Part shown: piece by piece, positions 42,717-51,332 of the stretch
Position numbering within the stretch: position 1 is the stretch's first letter
Layout: every line of letters begins with the position of its first letter
The notes under the pieces: model-generated
Database searches by the model: none
Seen by the model: only the letters and a program-made list of their open reading frames with translations
Told to the model about the DNA's origin: nothing
Program-made: the position numbers and the translations under genes
From: G965212025 sp965212025
Lineage (GTDB): Bacteria; Pseudomonadota; Gammaproteobacteria; Poriferisulfidales; Oxydemutatoraceae
Direction: 5' to 3'
Length of the DNA stretch: 64,000 bases
Assembly (NCBI GenBank): GCA_965212025.1
Contig: OZ243039.1
Coordinates: 992,001-1,056,000, forward strand

Positions 42717-44432
42717 ACCCAAGCTCCTTCAAATATCCCCACATCACTTTTTCTGATTGTTTTTCCTGTGCGTCTATTTCGTGCAGAGAAACTCGATACT
42801 TGTCCCACCATCTTTCAAACTGCTTTATGACGGGTTGCTCAACTTCGCCTAAGTGGTCTCGTATCTGTTCTTTGTTCTCAATTTCTGGTTTGAAATCGTA
42901 GTACTCGCTGTCCCTGCGCACAAAGACGCAGGAGACGTCCATGCCGTTTAGGGTCTCTTGAATGTAGTCATCTTCAATCTCGGAAACGGGAATGCCTCCT
43001 TTCAGAATGGCACGACTGTCAAAGGGTTCGGGTGGGGGTGAGGTGTCTGCGTATCTGCGGATATTGAGGTTGTAGTCATTTTCGCGGATTTCATCCATCT
43101 CAACTACTTTGGCATACCGCCTTTCGTCAGTGTATGCATCGTATGCATTCAAGATGTGCCGATATCCTCATCACGTAATTTGTTCTGGTTCTTGCCTTCC
43201 TGGTATTCCAATTCGCCGTTGATGAAGAGAACCTTGCCTTTTCGTTCTTTGGCTTTGTTCTTGTCGATGATCAACAGCGCCGCTGGAATGCCTGTGCCGT
43301 AGAACAGCGCCGGGGGAAGGCCAATCACCGCTTCCAACAGATCATCCTCCAGTATGCCTTTGCGGATATTCTTTTCGCTTGCTCCCCTGAACAGAACACC
43401 ATGGGGAACCACCACACCCATTTTCCCTTCGGCATTCAGTGACGCAATCATGTGTTGAATGAAGGCAAGGTCACCCTTGTCTTTGGGAGGTGTCCCGTAG
43501 GGGTATCGCCCATAGCTGTCTGTGTCTGCCACTTCCTTTCCCCATCCTTTTAAGGAGAAAGGGGGATTTGCAATAACCCTGTCAAACAACATTAACTCAC
43601 CATCTTTGATGTGTTGTGGGTCGCGCAGAGTGTCCCCTTTACGGATGTCTGCATTGAGCAGACCATGCAGGAACATGTTCATCTTGCAGATTGCCCAAGT
43701 GTTGAGGTTCTTCTCCTGCCCATAAAGGGACAGGTTTCTCCGATTTTCATCCCGTTTAATGAGATAGTTGCGGCTCTGTATCAACATGCCACCGGAGCCT
43801 GCTGTCGGGTCGTATATCTTCATGCCTGCTGTAGGTTTCAACAGTGAGACCAATAGCCGTACGACTTCACTGGGTGTGTAGAACTCGCCTCCTTTCTTGC
43901 CCGCAGAATCTGCAAACTGTTTAATGAGGTATTCGTATGCACTCCCCAACAGGTCCGGAGAGTCAAAGTCTTCATTGCGCAGTCGATATTTGGAGAAGTG
44001 AGAGAGAAAGTCTTGTAACGCATCGTCAGAGAGTTTTTCCTTGATGTTGAAGTCTATGGAACTCAACACACCTTCGAGTGATGGATTGTGTTCCTCAATC
44101 GCCCCGGTTGCTTTGTTCAGTTCTGCGCCAATGTCGTGCTTGAGGTCTTTGAGCTTTGACCACCTTGCTCTTTCCGGGATAAAGAGGGTTTTATCGTACT
44201 CGACCTCATCAGATGCGAGTTTTTCCGCCACTCCTTTGGGTTTCTTAATTGAGCGGTAGTGATTGACAACCTTTTCGTGTTCCTCTTCAAATGTGTCCGA
44301 GAGCCGTTTCAGGAATAACATGCCGAATATGTAGTCTTTGTATTCGGACGCGTCCATGTTTCCTCGAAGGATGTTTGCCGAACCCCAGAGAAAGCTTTCG
44401 AGCTCTTGCAGGGTGATTTTTTTGGTCTTCAT
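42709..44432 (-). pseudogene. hsdM: Type I restriction DNA methyltransferase gene, one frameshift
   Basis: From the ATG at 44432, 427 codons give HsdM_N and an N6-adenine methylase core with DPTAGSGGM (208-216) and NPPF (289-292), ending LRDEDIGTS. The remainder (42709-43152) continues one frame over as ILNAYDAYTDERRYAKVVEM to LKELGYE, the normal HsdM C-terminus. One missing base at about 43160 (ATCGGCAC for ATCGAGCAC) explains the split. The core motifs are whole, but the C-terminal region that contacts HsdS would be lost. It is the first gene of the hsdM-hsdS-...-hsdR unit. Confidence 0.9.
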
Positions 44433-44614
44433 GGTGCAGGTTTTAGTGTGTGACCCTTTGACTGAGTTATTTCACGGTAACGGAGTCGTTTCGTTCGAGG
44501 GTCAATTTTGTCCGTATGGAATTTTTTTTAGCCTCCATGGATTTGGTCGACTTGGCTCTTTTCATCTTTATAGCCTACTTTTGCTCGTTTTGTCTTTAAG
44601 GAGAGAAGAAAAAA

Positions 44615-45175
44615 CTAGAAGCTTGAGCCAGGCTCTTTCAAGAAAGCCTCTTCCTGTGGTGTACTGACGCGTCTCATGACGGTGTTGCGGTGAGGATAGC
44701 GACCGAAGCGTTCGACGATGACACGATGACGATGCTCGAAGTCCAAGGTCATGGCGAAGTGTTCGCCCTCTCTCGCCAAGGCTTCAAACAGAGGAAGGGC
44801 TGCGTCGTGGATTGCAAGCGATTCACTGTGCATGTAGGGCATATAGACGAATATGCGTTGCGAGGGCGACAGCGCTTTGTCCGCTTCTGTAGCGACTGCT
44901 TCCTGCGCCAGGCACAGTGCCATGCCGTCCTGTGCGAAGGCTGCAGGCTGTCCGCGATGAATGTTGCGTGAAAACTGGTCCAACACGACGATTTCTGCCA
45001 AGCGTCCCGCCGCTGCCGTGCGCCAAGCGAACAACTCGCCGCGCGAGGCTTGAGCATGCACCGCGCTGAACCGTGTCCTGATCACCCCATCGAACTCGTG
45101 GTTCACATCGAAACGCTGCCTGCCTTCCAGCTCTTCGAACCAGAAGGCCAGGACTTCTGAAAATTCTACCGACAT
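44615..45175 (-). CDS. DUF924 family protein
   Basis: A 186-residue soluble protein with the DUF924 pattern: VLAFWFEE near the start, LAEIVVLDQFSRNIHRGQPAAFAQD, YMPYMHSESLAIHD and FEHRHRVIVERFGRYPHRN. It has a tetratricopeptide-like fold in known relatives; function is unassigned. It is full length with an ATG start. It lies between hsdM and a decayed hsdM fragment, so it may have been caught up in the duplication. Codon use looks more GC-rich than the hsd genes, like the core genome. Confidence 0.88.
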   Translation of the reverse strand: MSVEFSEVLAFWFEELEGRQRFDVNHEFDGVIRTRFSAVHAQASRGELFAWRTAAAGRLAEIVVLDQFSRNIHRGQPAAFAQDGMALCLAQEAVATEADKALSPSQRIFVYMPYMHSESLAIHDAALPLFEALAREGEHFAMTLDFEHRHRVIVERFGRYPHRNTVMRRVSTPQEEAFLKEPGSSF

Positions 45176-45204
45176 ACTCAGGGTTTTTTTATTTTGTGAT
45201 TTTT

Positions 45205-45390
45205 GGAGACCAACACACCTTCGAGTGATGGATTGCGTTCTTCAGTCGCTCCGGTTGCCTCGTTCAGGTATTCACGAATGTTGTGCTTGAGGTCTTTGTG
45301 CTTTGTCCATTGAACTTACTCTGGGACAGAGAAGCTTTTGACTTACTTGTCCTCATCAGATGCCATTTTTAGGTCAGAGCATGGTGGATA
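45205..45390 (-). pseudogene. Decayed fragment of hsdM (codons about 70-125)
   Basis: CAACACACCTTCGAGTGATG (45209 on) and the next 160 bp match 44066-44225 inside hsdM at about 80% by eye, including TGCTTGAGGTCTTTG and CCTCATCAGATGC. Indels break the frame. It sits on the far side of DUF924 from the real hsdM. The rest of the DUF924/DUF4156 gap (45391-45507) holds nothing recognised. Confidence 0.85.
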
Positions 45391-45507
45391 GGAATTCATT
45401 AACCGAATCTGACGCTTCGGCCATTTAAAATGCGCTTAGATCGAAAAGTAAATTCTCGAAGGAGGTAGGTCAGAAATTACTATATTCATTGGGAAAGCCC
45501 CGATCTG

Positions 45508-45933
45508 TTAGTTGCGCAAATCACGGGAACGAGATGACCTCAGGTCTATTCTTGGAATCATCTTCAATATGACGTTGTCTCGTTTTATGGGGCAAAGATA
45601 TCCATCTACCTGCATGTTTGTGTACCCACCACCGGCACTGGTAGTAGTTAGAGTAGGCACGTAACTGTTACCACCCATTTCCGCCACAGTGTTCCGTATT
45701 TTGTTTAAAACGTTTCGCCTACCATCGACCTCTGTCAAAGAGAATCTTTCTTCTTCCTCCACCACACCTAAAAACTCGCATGGGGAGGTTGATTCTGGTG
45801 GTATTTGTCTCACGAATGTACCTGCACCGGTAAGGTTGACCGGAGCCATACACCCCATCAACATACTGAAGAGCACAGCAGCAATAGCCAATTTCAAAAC
45901 GTCAATGGTGGTTGCTTGATTTTCTTTTTCCAT
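45508..45933 (-). CDS. DUF4156-like lipoprotein
   Basis: A 141-residue predicted lipoprotein with a charged n-region, a hydrophobic stretch (LAIAAVLFSMLMGC) ending in a lipobox with Cys28, and a mature part with CEFLGVVEEEE, LNKIRNTVAEMGGNSYVP and a second Cys in GYLCP. This fits DUF4156 (YjeI-type) small outer-membrane lipoproteins. Function unknown. It lies at the glm side of the accessory island. Confidence 0.75.
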   Translation of the reverse strand: MEKENQATTIDVLKLAIAAVLFSMLMGCMAPVNLTGAGTFVRQIPPESTSPCEFLGVVEEEERFSLTEVDGRRNVLNKIRNTVAEMGGNSYVPTLTTTSAGGGYTNMQVDGYLCPIKRDNVILKMIPRIDLRSSRSRDLRN

Positions 45934-46039
45934 TCCGTCCTCCGGTTGTGTCGTGTTTCAAGTCTTTGGAATCACATCACAGCGCAAAGCACTTGTCAAT
46001 AATTCCCGAAAAAATCCTCTGTGAAAATCTCTCTACAGA

Positions 46040-47869
46040 CTATTCCACGGTGACGGATTTTGCGAGGTTGCGTGGTTTGTCGACGTCGGTGCCTTTTTGC
46101 AGCGCGCAGTGGTAGGCGAGGAGCTGCAGGGGCAGGGAGAAAATGATGGGGGAAACCGCATTTTCCGGTGCATCCACTTCGATCAGGCGGGTGTTTTTTT
46201 CGTTGCCGAGCCTGACGCCGCGGGCGGCGAAAACCTGGAGCTGTCCTCCGCGGGCGCTCACTTCTTCAAGGTTTGACTTGAGTTTGTTCAGCAGGTGGTC
46301 ATTGGGGGCGACGGCAATGATGGGCATGTCGGTATCGACCAGTGCCAGTGGCCCGTGTTTCAGTTCACCGGCGGCGTATGCTTCTGCGTGCAAGTAGGAG
46401 ATTTCTTTGAGTTTCAGCGCGCCTTCCATGGCGATGGGGTAGTGCAGGCCACGCCCGAGAAACAGCGCATGGCTTTTTTGGGATATTTGTGCGGCGACTT
46501 CGGCGATCAGGGGTTCCAGTAGCAGGGCGCTTTGCAGGCGTGCGGGGAGGTTGCGCAGTTGTTGTATGAGCGAGTAAATGACTTTTTCCTGGTGAGGCTT
46601 TCTTTTGGTCAGCAAAATGACGATCAGCATCAAGGCGACGAGTTGCGTGGTGAATGCTTTTGTGGATGCGACTCCGATTTCCGGACCGGCATGCGTCAAC
46701 AGCACAAATTCTGCGCTTCTTGCCAAGGTGCTGTGCGCGACGTTGCACAGTCCGAGTGTGGCAAGGTAATTTTCACTTTTCGCTTTTTCCAGGGCGGCCA
46801 GGGTGTCGGCTGTTTCTCCGGATTGGGAGATCGCAATGAACAGGGAGTCGCTGTGCCGTGCTTGTTTTCGGTAGCGGAACTCGCTTGCTATTTCTGCCTG
46901 GCATGGAACCCCGGCAAGTTCCTCACACCAGTATTTCGCTACCAAAGCGGCGTGGTAGCTGGTGCCGCATGCGACTATGTGTAGTCCTCTGGTTCGATCC
47001 AGGACTGGTTTCGCCTTGTAGCCCAGGATTTCGTCCGGGACAGTGTCTACGTGCAGTCTTCCTTCGAGCGTGTCGGATACCGCGGTGGGCTGTTCGTGGA
47101 TTTCCTTGTGCATGAAGTGTTTGAAGCGTCCGAGCTTGGGAAAGCCGACGTGGAGGTCAATCTGCTCCTCACGATGCGGCATTTTGCGGAGTTGCTGGTC
47201 GTAGACCTCAACTTGGTCGCAATCCAGGATGACGAGTTTTTGGTCTTCCAAGATGTGGAAGCGCTTCGTGAGACCTGCCAGAGCCTGCACATCGGAAGTC
47301 AGGTAGTTCACCTGATCGCCCAGCCCGATTGCCAGGGGGCTTCCGCTGCGTGCGCCGACCAGCCTGTGTGGTTCGCGTTCATCAAGCACTGCGAGTGCCC
47401 ATGAGCCTACGAGGTCTTGCGCCGCTTCCCGGACTGCCGTCAACAAGTCTCGTCCCCGCTCAAGGTAGTAGCAGATCTGGTGTGCAATCACTTCGCTGTC
47501 GGTGTCAGAGGAAAAATCAAAGCCCAGCTTCTTTTGCTGTTTTTTCAGTTCGAGGTAGTTCTCGATAATGCCGTTGTGGACAACCACAACGCGCCCGGAG
47601 GAAATTTGTGGGTGGGCGTTGTGTGTTGCCGGTACTCCGTGAGTCGCCCAGCGGGTATGCGCCACACCAATGTGGCCGGAAATGGGTTCCTTCAGCAGTA
47701 ATTTCGCGAGTTCATTGACGCGTCCGGCGCGCCGCCGTATCTGTATGCCGCCGTTTTGTAGCGTCGCGATGCCACTGGAGTCGTAACCTCGGTATTCCAG
47801 CTTGCGCAGTCCGTCCAAAAGCATCGGGCAGACATCGTGTTTTGCGGCCGCTGCGACTATTCCACACAT
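46040..47869 (-). CDS. glmS: Glutamine--fructose-6-phosphate aminotransferase
   Basis: A 609-residue enzyme making glucosamine-6-phosphate, the entry to cell wall aminosugars. The N-terminal glutaminase begins MCGIVAAAA with catalytic Cys2. Two SIS domains follow (AISQSGETADTLAAL, THAGPEIGVASTKAFTTQ, LGRGLHYPIAMEGALKLKE), and it ends KPRNLAKSVTVE as in E. coli. It is 23 bp downstream of glmU, so co-transcribed. No glmS riboswitch is expected or seen. Confidence 0.98.
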   Translation of the reverse strand: MCGIVAAAAKHDVCPMLLDGLRKLEYRGYDSSGIATLQNGGIQIRRRAGRVNELAKLLLKEPISGHIGVAHTRWATHGVPATHNAHPQISSGRVVVVHNGIIENYLELKKQQKKLGFDFSSDTDSEVIAHQICYYLERGRDLLTAVREAAQDLVGSWALAVLDEREPHRLVGARSGSPLAIGLGDQVNYLTSDVQALAGLTKRFHILEDQKLVILDCDQVEVYDQQLRKMPHREEQIDLHVGFPKLGRFKHFMHKEIHEQPTAVSDTLEGRLHVDTVPDEILGYKAKPVLDRTRGLHIVACGTSYHAALVAKYWCEELAGVPCQAEIASEFRYRKQARHSDSLFIAISQSGETADTLAALEKAKSENYLATLGLCNVAHSTLARSAEFVLLTHAGPEIGVASTKAFTTQLVALMLIVILLTKRKPHQEKVIYSLIQQLRNLPARLQSALLLEPLIAEVAAQISQKSHALFLGRGLHYPIAMEGALKLKEISYLHAEAYAAGELKHGPLALVDTDMPIIAVAPNDHLLNKLKSNLEEVSARGGQLQVFAARGVRLGNEKNTRLIEVDAPENAVSPIIFSLPLQLLAYHCALQKGTDVDKPRNLAKSVTVE

Positions 47870-47892
47870 TTTTCGTGTTCCTGCGCGCCTTT

Positions 47893-49293
47893 CTACGGGG
47901 TGGTGCGGCGGGGGCGTTTCCAGCCGGGCACCGTATGTTGCTTGCTGCGTGAGAGCGTGAGCTGCTTTTCTTCTGCGTCTCGGGTAATCGTGGAACCTGC
48001 GCCGATCGTGGCGCCTTTCCCGATGCGGACGGGCGCAATAATCTCGGTGTTTGAGCCGATAAAAACGTCATCTTCTATGGTCGTCCGGTGTTTGCTTTTG
48101 CCATCGTAATTGCACGTGACGGTTCCGGCTCCGATGTTGACGTCCTTTCCAGTCGTGCTGTCACCGACATAGCTTAAGTGCCCGACTTTGGTGGCCTCGC
48201 CGATCTTGCTGTTCTTGATTTCCACGAAGTTGCCGACCTTTGCTGTGTTGGCAAGCACTGTTTCGGGTCGGATGCGTGCATAAGGTCCCAGAACGCAGCG
48301 TTCGCCACATTGCATGGTGTCTAGGTGGGAAAAGGCTTTGACTTGTGTGCCATCTCCCAGTGACACGTCTTTCAGATAGCAGTAGGGGCCAATCTCCACA
48401 TTGTTTCCGAGTTGTACCTTGCCGGCAAAAATCACGCCGACATCAATGCAGGCGTTTTTCCCTGCTTTGACTTCGCCGCGAATATAGAGGTTGTTTGAGT
48501 CTCTCAGGCGTACCCCGGACTTGCGCAAGGCGGCACTGCGATTTTGGTAAATTCGGTGCTCTGTGGTTTCCAGTTCTTCCAGGGTGTTGACGCCGTGTGC
48601 TTCATTGGTATTTTCAAGTTGGCAGGTTGCCACTCGGTGGCCGTTCGCAACGGCAAGGCCGATACAGTCTGTCAGATAGTACTCAGACTGCTGATTGTCA
48701 TTGCCGATTCCCCGGATCCATTCTTGCAGTTTGCCGGCCTGCGCCGCCATTACCCCGACGTTGACTTCCGAAATGGCTTTTTCTGCGACCTCGGCGTCGG
48801 CTTCTTCCACGATGCGCCGTACTTGTCCCGTGTCATTGCGCACAACTCTGCCATAGCCGTGTGGGTTATCAAGGGCAGCCGTTAGGAAGGCCAGGTCGGC
48901 GTGTGGGATCTCGTCGAGCACCGAGGCGCATGTTGCTGCGGACAGCAGTGGCATGTCGGCATAGAGGACGAGTACCGGAAGATCTGTTGCAATTTCTGGC
49001 AGCGCACAGGCAACAGCGTGCGCCGTGCCGCGTTTTTCATCCTGGATGTGCCAGTGGATGGGCATCTTTTCGCACCAGTTGGCGTTGTCGTTCTCGACTG
49101 CTTCCCGCACCCGGTCAGCTTGGTGGCCGATGACCAGATGTACGGAATCAGGTGTGAGCTGAGCGATGGTGTCAAGCGTGTATGCGAGCATGGGCTTTCC
49201 GGCCAGTTCGATCAAAGGCTTGGGCACGTTGACGCCGCTTCGTTTGCCTTCACCGGCGGCCAATAAAATGATGGCTTTTTTTGTTTTAGGCAT
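47893..49293 (-). CDS. glmU: Bifunctional UDP-GlcNAc pyrophosphorylase / GlcN-1-P acetyltransferase
   Basis: A 466-residue enzyme with an N-terminal uridyltransferase (ILLAAGEGKRSGVNVPKPL, the usual GxGTRM being altered to GKRSGV) and a C-terminal left-handed beta helix acetyltransferase (GAGTVTCNYDGKSKHRT, IGSNTEIIAPVRIGKGATIGAGS). It makes UDP-GlcNAc for peptidoglycan and lipopolysaccharide. It forms a minus-strand pair with glmS. Confidence 0.97.
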   Translation of the reverse strand: MPKTKKAIILLAAGEGKRSGVNVPKPLIELAGKPMLAYTLDTIAQLTPDSVHLVIGHQADRVREAVENDNANWCEKMPIHWHIQDEKRGTAHAVACALPEIATDLPVLVLYADMPLLSAATCASVLDEIPHADLAFLTAALDNPHGYGRVVRNDTGQVRRIVEEADAEVAEKAISEVNVGVMAAQAGKLQEWIRGIGNDNQQSEYYLTDCIGLAVANGHRVATCQLENTNEAHGVNTLEELETTEHRIYQNRSAALRKSGVRLRDSNNLYIRGEVKAGKNACIDVGVIFAGKVQLGNNVEIGPYCYLKDVSLGDGTQVKAFSHLDTMQCGERCVLGPYARIRPETVLANTAKVGNFVEIKNSKIGEATKVGHLSYVGDSTTGKDVNIGAGTVTCNYDGKSKHRTTIEDDVFIGSNTEIIAPVRIGKGATIGAGSTITRDAEEKQLTLSRSKQHTVPGWKRPRRTTP

Positions 49294-49590
49294 TTTGTTG
49301 GCCGGGGCAGGATGTTCTGGAGGTTTCGGGCATTCCTGGTATTTTTGGCATTGAGGTTCGGCGACCGTTTGCTCCTGTGTTGTCGGGGCGAGACACCGGC
49401 TTTTGATGCCGGCAGGCGACGCCGTGTTCAGGCATCGCGCGCACCCGGCCGGTCAAGTGTACGGCGTTCAAGTGTACGGAATTTGATGTCAGATGCGCGA
49501 TGGTCGCCAAGCGGCCGGCAGGGGCTTCCCCGTCAGCCCGACTTCCCGGAGGATCCCAACGGCCGGAAAGTGGTTCCTTCATATCGTGAT
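49294..49590. other. Region upstream of glmU with a short tandem repeat
   Basis: A 297-bp gap between galE and glmU. TCAAGTGTACGG occurs twice in a row at 49453-49464 and 49468-49479, spaced 15 bp. No clear promoter or terminator. Probably carries the glmU promoter. Confidence 0.4.
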
Positions 49591-50451
49591 TTACAGAAAA
49601 CGCAATGTGTCTTCGCAGATGTTGGCAAGCGTTTTGGCCGGTGTCATAAAGTGTGACATGAAGGGGACTTCAACCACTGCCGGGTCACCGACCCTGCGTG
49701 CTTCATTGCTGACCACGAAGTCTACTCCCGAAACCTGCTTCATGGTGGCAATGACTTCTTCCACGGTATAGCTTTTGCCACTGCCAAGGCACTCGTACTC
49801 TCGTTTGGAAGCGGCTTGTTCAACCGCCATTGTCACCGCGTTTGCGACGTCCGAGACGTGGATGTAATCACGCACGCAGGTTCCGTCCTTGGTTTCGTAG
49901 TCGTTGCCGTAAATGGCGACCTGTGGTGCTTCGCCGCGAACGGCCATGGCGACTTTGCGTAACAGGTGCGTGGGTTCGTTAAAGTTCTTGAAGCCGTTGG
50001 AGCCGCCGACGTTAAAAAAGCGCAATATGGTTCGTGCCGGACACAGTTCCCTGATGATTTCCTCGGCGGCTATTTTTGATTTCGCGTAGGGCGAAACCGG
50101 GGCGAAAGCTCCGCCGGTGGACGCGAATATAAATTTCTTGAACCGAAGCTCGCGAATCACGTTCAGGGTTCCAAATGTATTGCTCAGGTAATAGTCGCTC
50201 GGCTTTTTCATGGATTCTTCAACGGACACCAGCGCGGCGCAGTGAACCACGCTGTCGTACACGTGATTCCGGGTTTCGGATGCGGGCAGACTTTTTCGGA
50301 TGTCCCAGGGGAAAAAACGCTGGCTGTACGCCTGGATGTTGTTGCCAAAATCTTCCAGGTCTGTTGTCACCACGGTGTGACCGTTTCTGCTCAGCGCCTG
50401 GACAATATGCGAACCAATATAGCCTCGCGCACCGGTGACCAGAACTTTCAA
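49591..50451 (-). CDS. galE: UDP-glucose 4-epimerase-like SDR protein
   Basis: A 286-residue extended short-chain dehydrogenase. The NAD-binding motif is GARGYIGSH at residues 7-15, the catalytic pattern is FASTGGAF followed by SPYAKSK (Tyr and Lys), and RFFNVGGS and DYIHVSDVANAV are typical of GalE. It is about 50 residues shorter than E. coli GalE, with a gap between the STGG and YAKSK motifs and in the C-terminal substrate domain, so the exact sugar is uncertain. It starts at a TTG overlapping the trmJ stop, with GGAAAGGAA upstream. Confidence 0.8.
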   Translation of the reverse strand: MKVLVTGARGYIGSHIVQALSRNGHTVVTTDLEDFGNNIQAYSQRFFPWDIRKSLPASETRNHVYDSVVHCAALVSVEESMKKPSDYYLSNTFGTLNVIRELRFKKFIFASTGGAFAPVSPYAKSKIAAEEIIRELCPARTILRFFNVGGSNGFKNFNEPTHLLRKVAMAVRGEAPQVAIYGNDYETKDGTCVRDYIHVSDVANAVTMAVEQAASKREYECLGSGKSYTVEEVIATMKQVSGVDFVVSNEARRVGDPAVVEVPFMSHFMTPAKTLANICEDTLRFL

Positions 50452-51332
50452 AATTCCTTTCCTGCGAGTGGTTGCGTCTCTGCAAGACCCTGACTTCCTT
50501 CATCAGCGGCTTTGACGGGCGGGGGCAGGCTCGGACGCTCACTTCGTGATCTTGCTTCCAGACCCAACATTTTCTCTGCAATTGTCCGCTCGCTTGAATT
50601 GGAGAACGCGCTGAGCGCCCCGCGCAATAAATTGACTTCACGAACGCTTAAATGGAGCCGTTGGAAAATCTGGCGAAATTTCCGCATCACGGTTACGGAT
50701 TCGCGCCCGCTGAAAAAAAGCTTTTCGTCAAGAGAGGCTTCAAGGTGGGCATACAGTCTTTCTATTGCCTGCCCGCTCGCGGGCTCGTCCATCTCGTGCT
50801 TTGTCCTTATTTCCTGAGGCACGTGTTTCTCCACGCTCAGATGCCACTCGTATGCGATTACCTGCGCCGCGGAAGCCAGGTTTAATGAGCCGAACTGTAT
50901 CTGGCACGGAATGCGCAGCTGGTATTGACACAAATCCATTTCGCGGTTGCTAAGTCCGGCGCTCTCCCGACCGAAGACGACGGCAAAATCATAGTGGTGG
51001 TGAGCGATGGTTTGCATGGCTTCGCGCGGTGTCAGGCATGGCCACCTGGCATGGCGAGGCCGGACGCTGGTGCCGAGCACCACCTGATGATCCTGGAGCG
51101 CTTCTTCCAGGGTGGCAACGACTTTTGCCTGATCCAGAATTTCATCCGCTCCGGCTGCCCTGGCTGTCGCTTCCGGAGATGGAAAGTATTTCGGATTGAC
51201 CAGGGTCAGGTGTCGGATACCCATGGTTTTCATGGCTCTGGCGACTCCTCCGATGTTTCCCGGATGCGTGGTTTCGACCAAAACAAAAGTGGGAGGCTTT
51301 GAAGCGGGAATGTCGCTCCGGAGTTTATGCAT
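50448..51332 (-). CDS. trmJ: TrmJ-like tRNA (cytidine/uridine-2'-O-)-methyltransferase
   Basis: A 294-residue SPOUT-class methyltransferase that methylates position 32 of tRNAs in E. coli. It has FVLVETTHPGNIGGVARAM, VFGRESAGLSN and the knot motif FGSLNLASAAQVIAYE, with NLA in the SAM-binding knot. The ATG at 51332 overlaps the hemE stop by 8 bp; longer frames into hemE look spurious. It carries a C-terminal extension of about 45 Pro/Ser/Glu-rich residues. Confidence 0.88.
   Translation of the reverse strand: MHKLRSDIPASKPPTFVLVETTHPGNIGGVARAMKTMGIRHLTLVNPKYFPSPEATARAAGADEILDQAKVVATLEEALQDHQVVLGTSVRPRHARWPCLTPREAMQTIAHHHYDFAVVFGRESAGLSNREMDLCQYQLRIPCQIQFGSLNLASAAQVIAYEWHLSVEKHVPQEIRTKHEMDEPASGQAIERLYAHLEASLDEKLFFSGRESVTVMRKFRQIFQRLHLSVREVNLLRGALSAFSNSSERTIAEKMLGLEARSRSERPSLPPPVKAADEGSQGLAETQPLAGKEF

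Noticed and set aside
35324..44432. Full active type I restriction system
   Set aside because: hsdM and hsdS are each out of frame by one base as given, so only hsdR can be called intact.
46991..47003. tRNA T-arm-like GGTTCGATCC
   Set aside because: It is inside glmS coding sequence and no cloverleaf forms around it.
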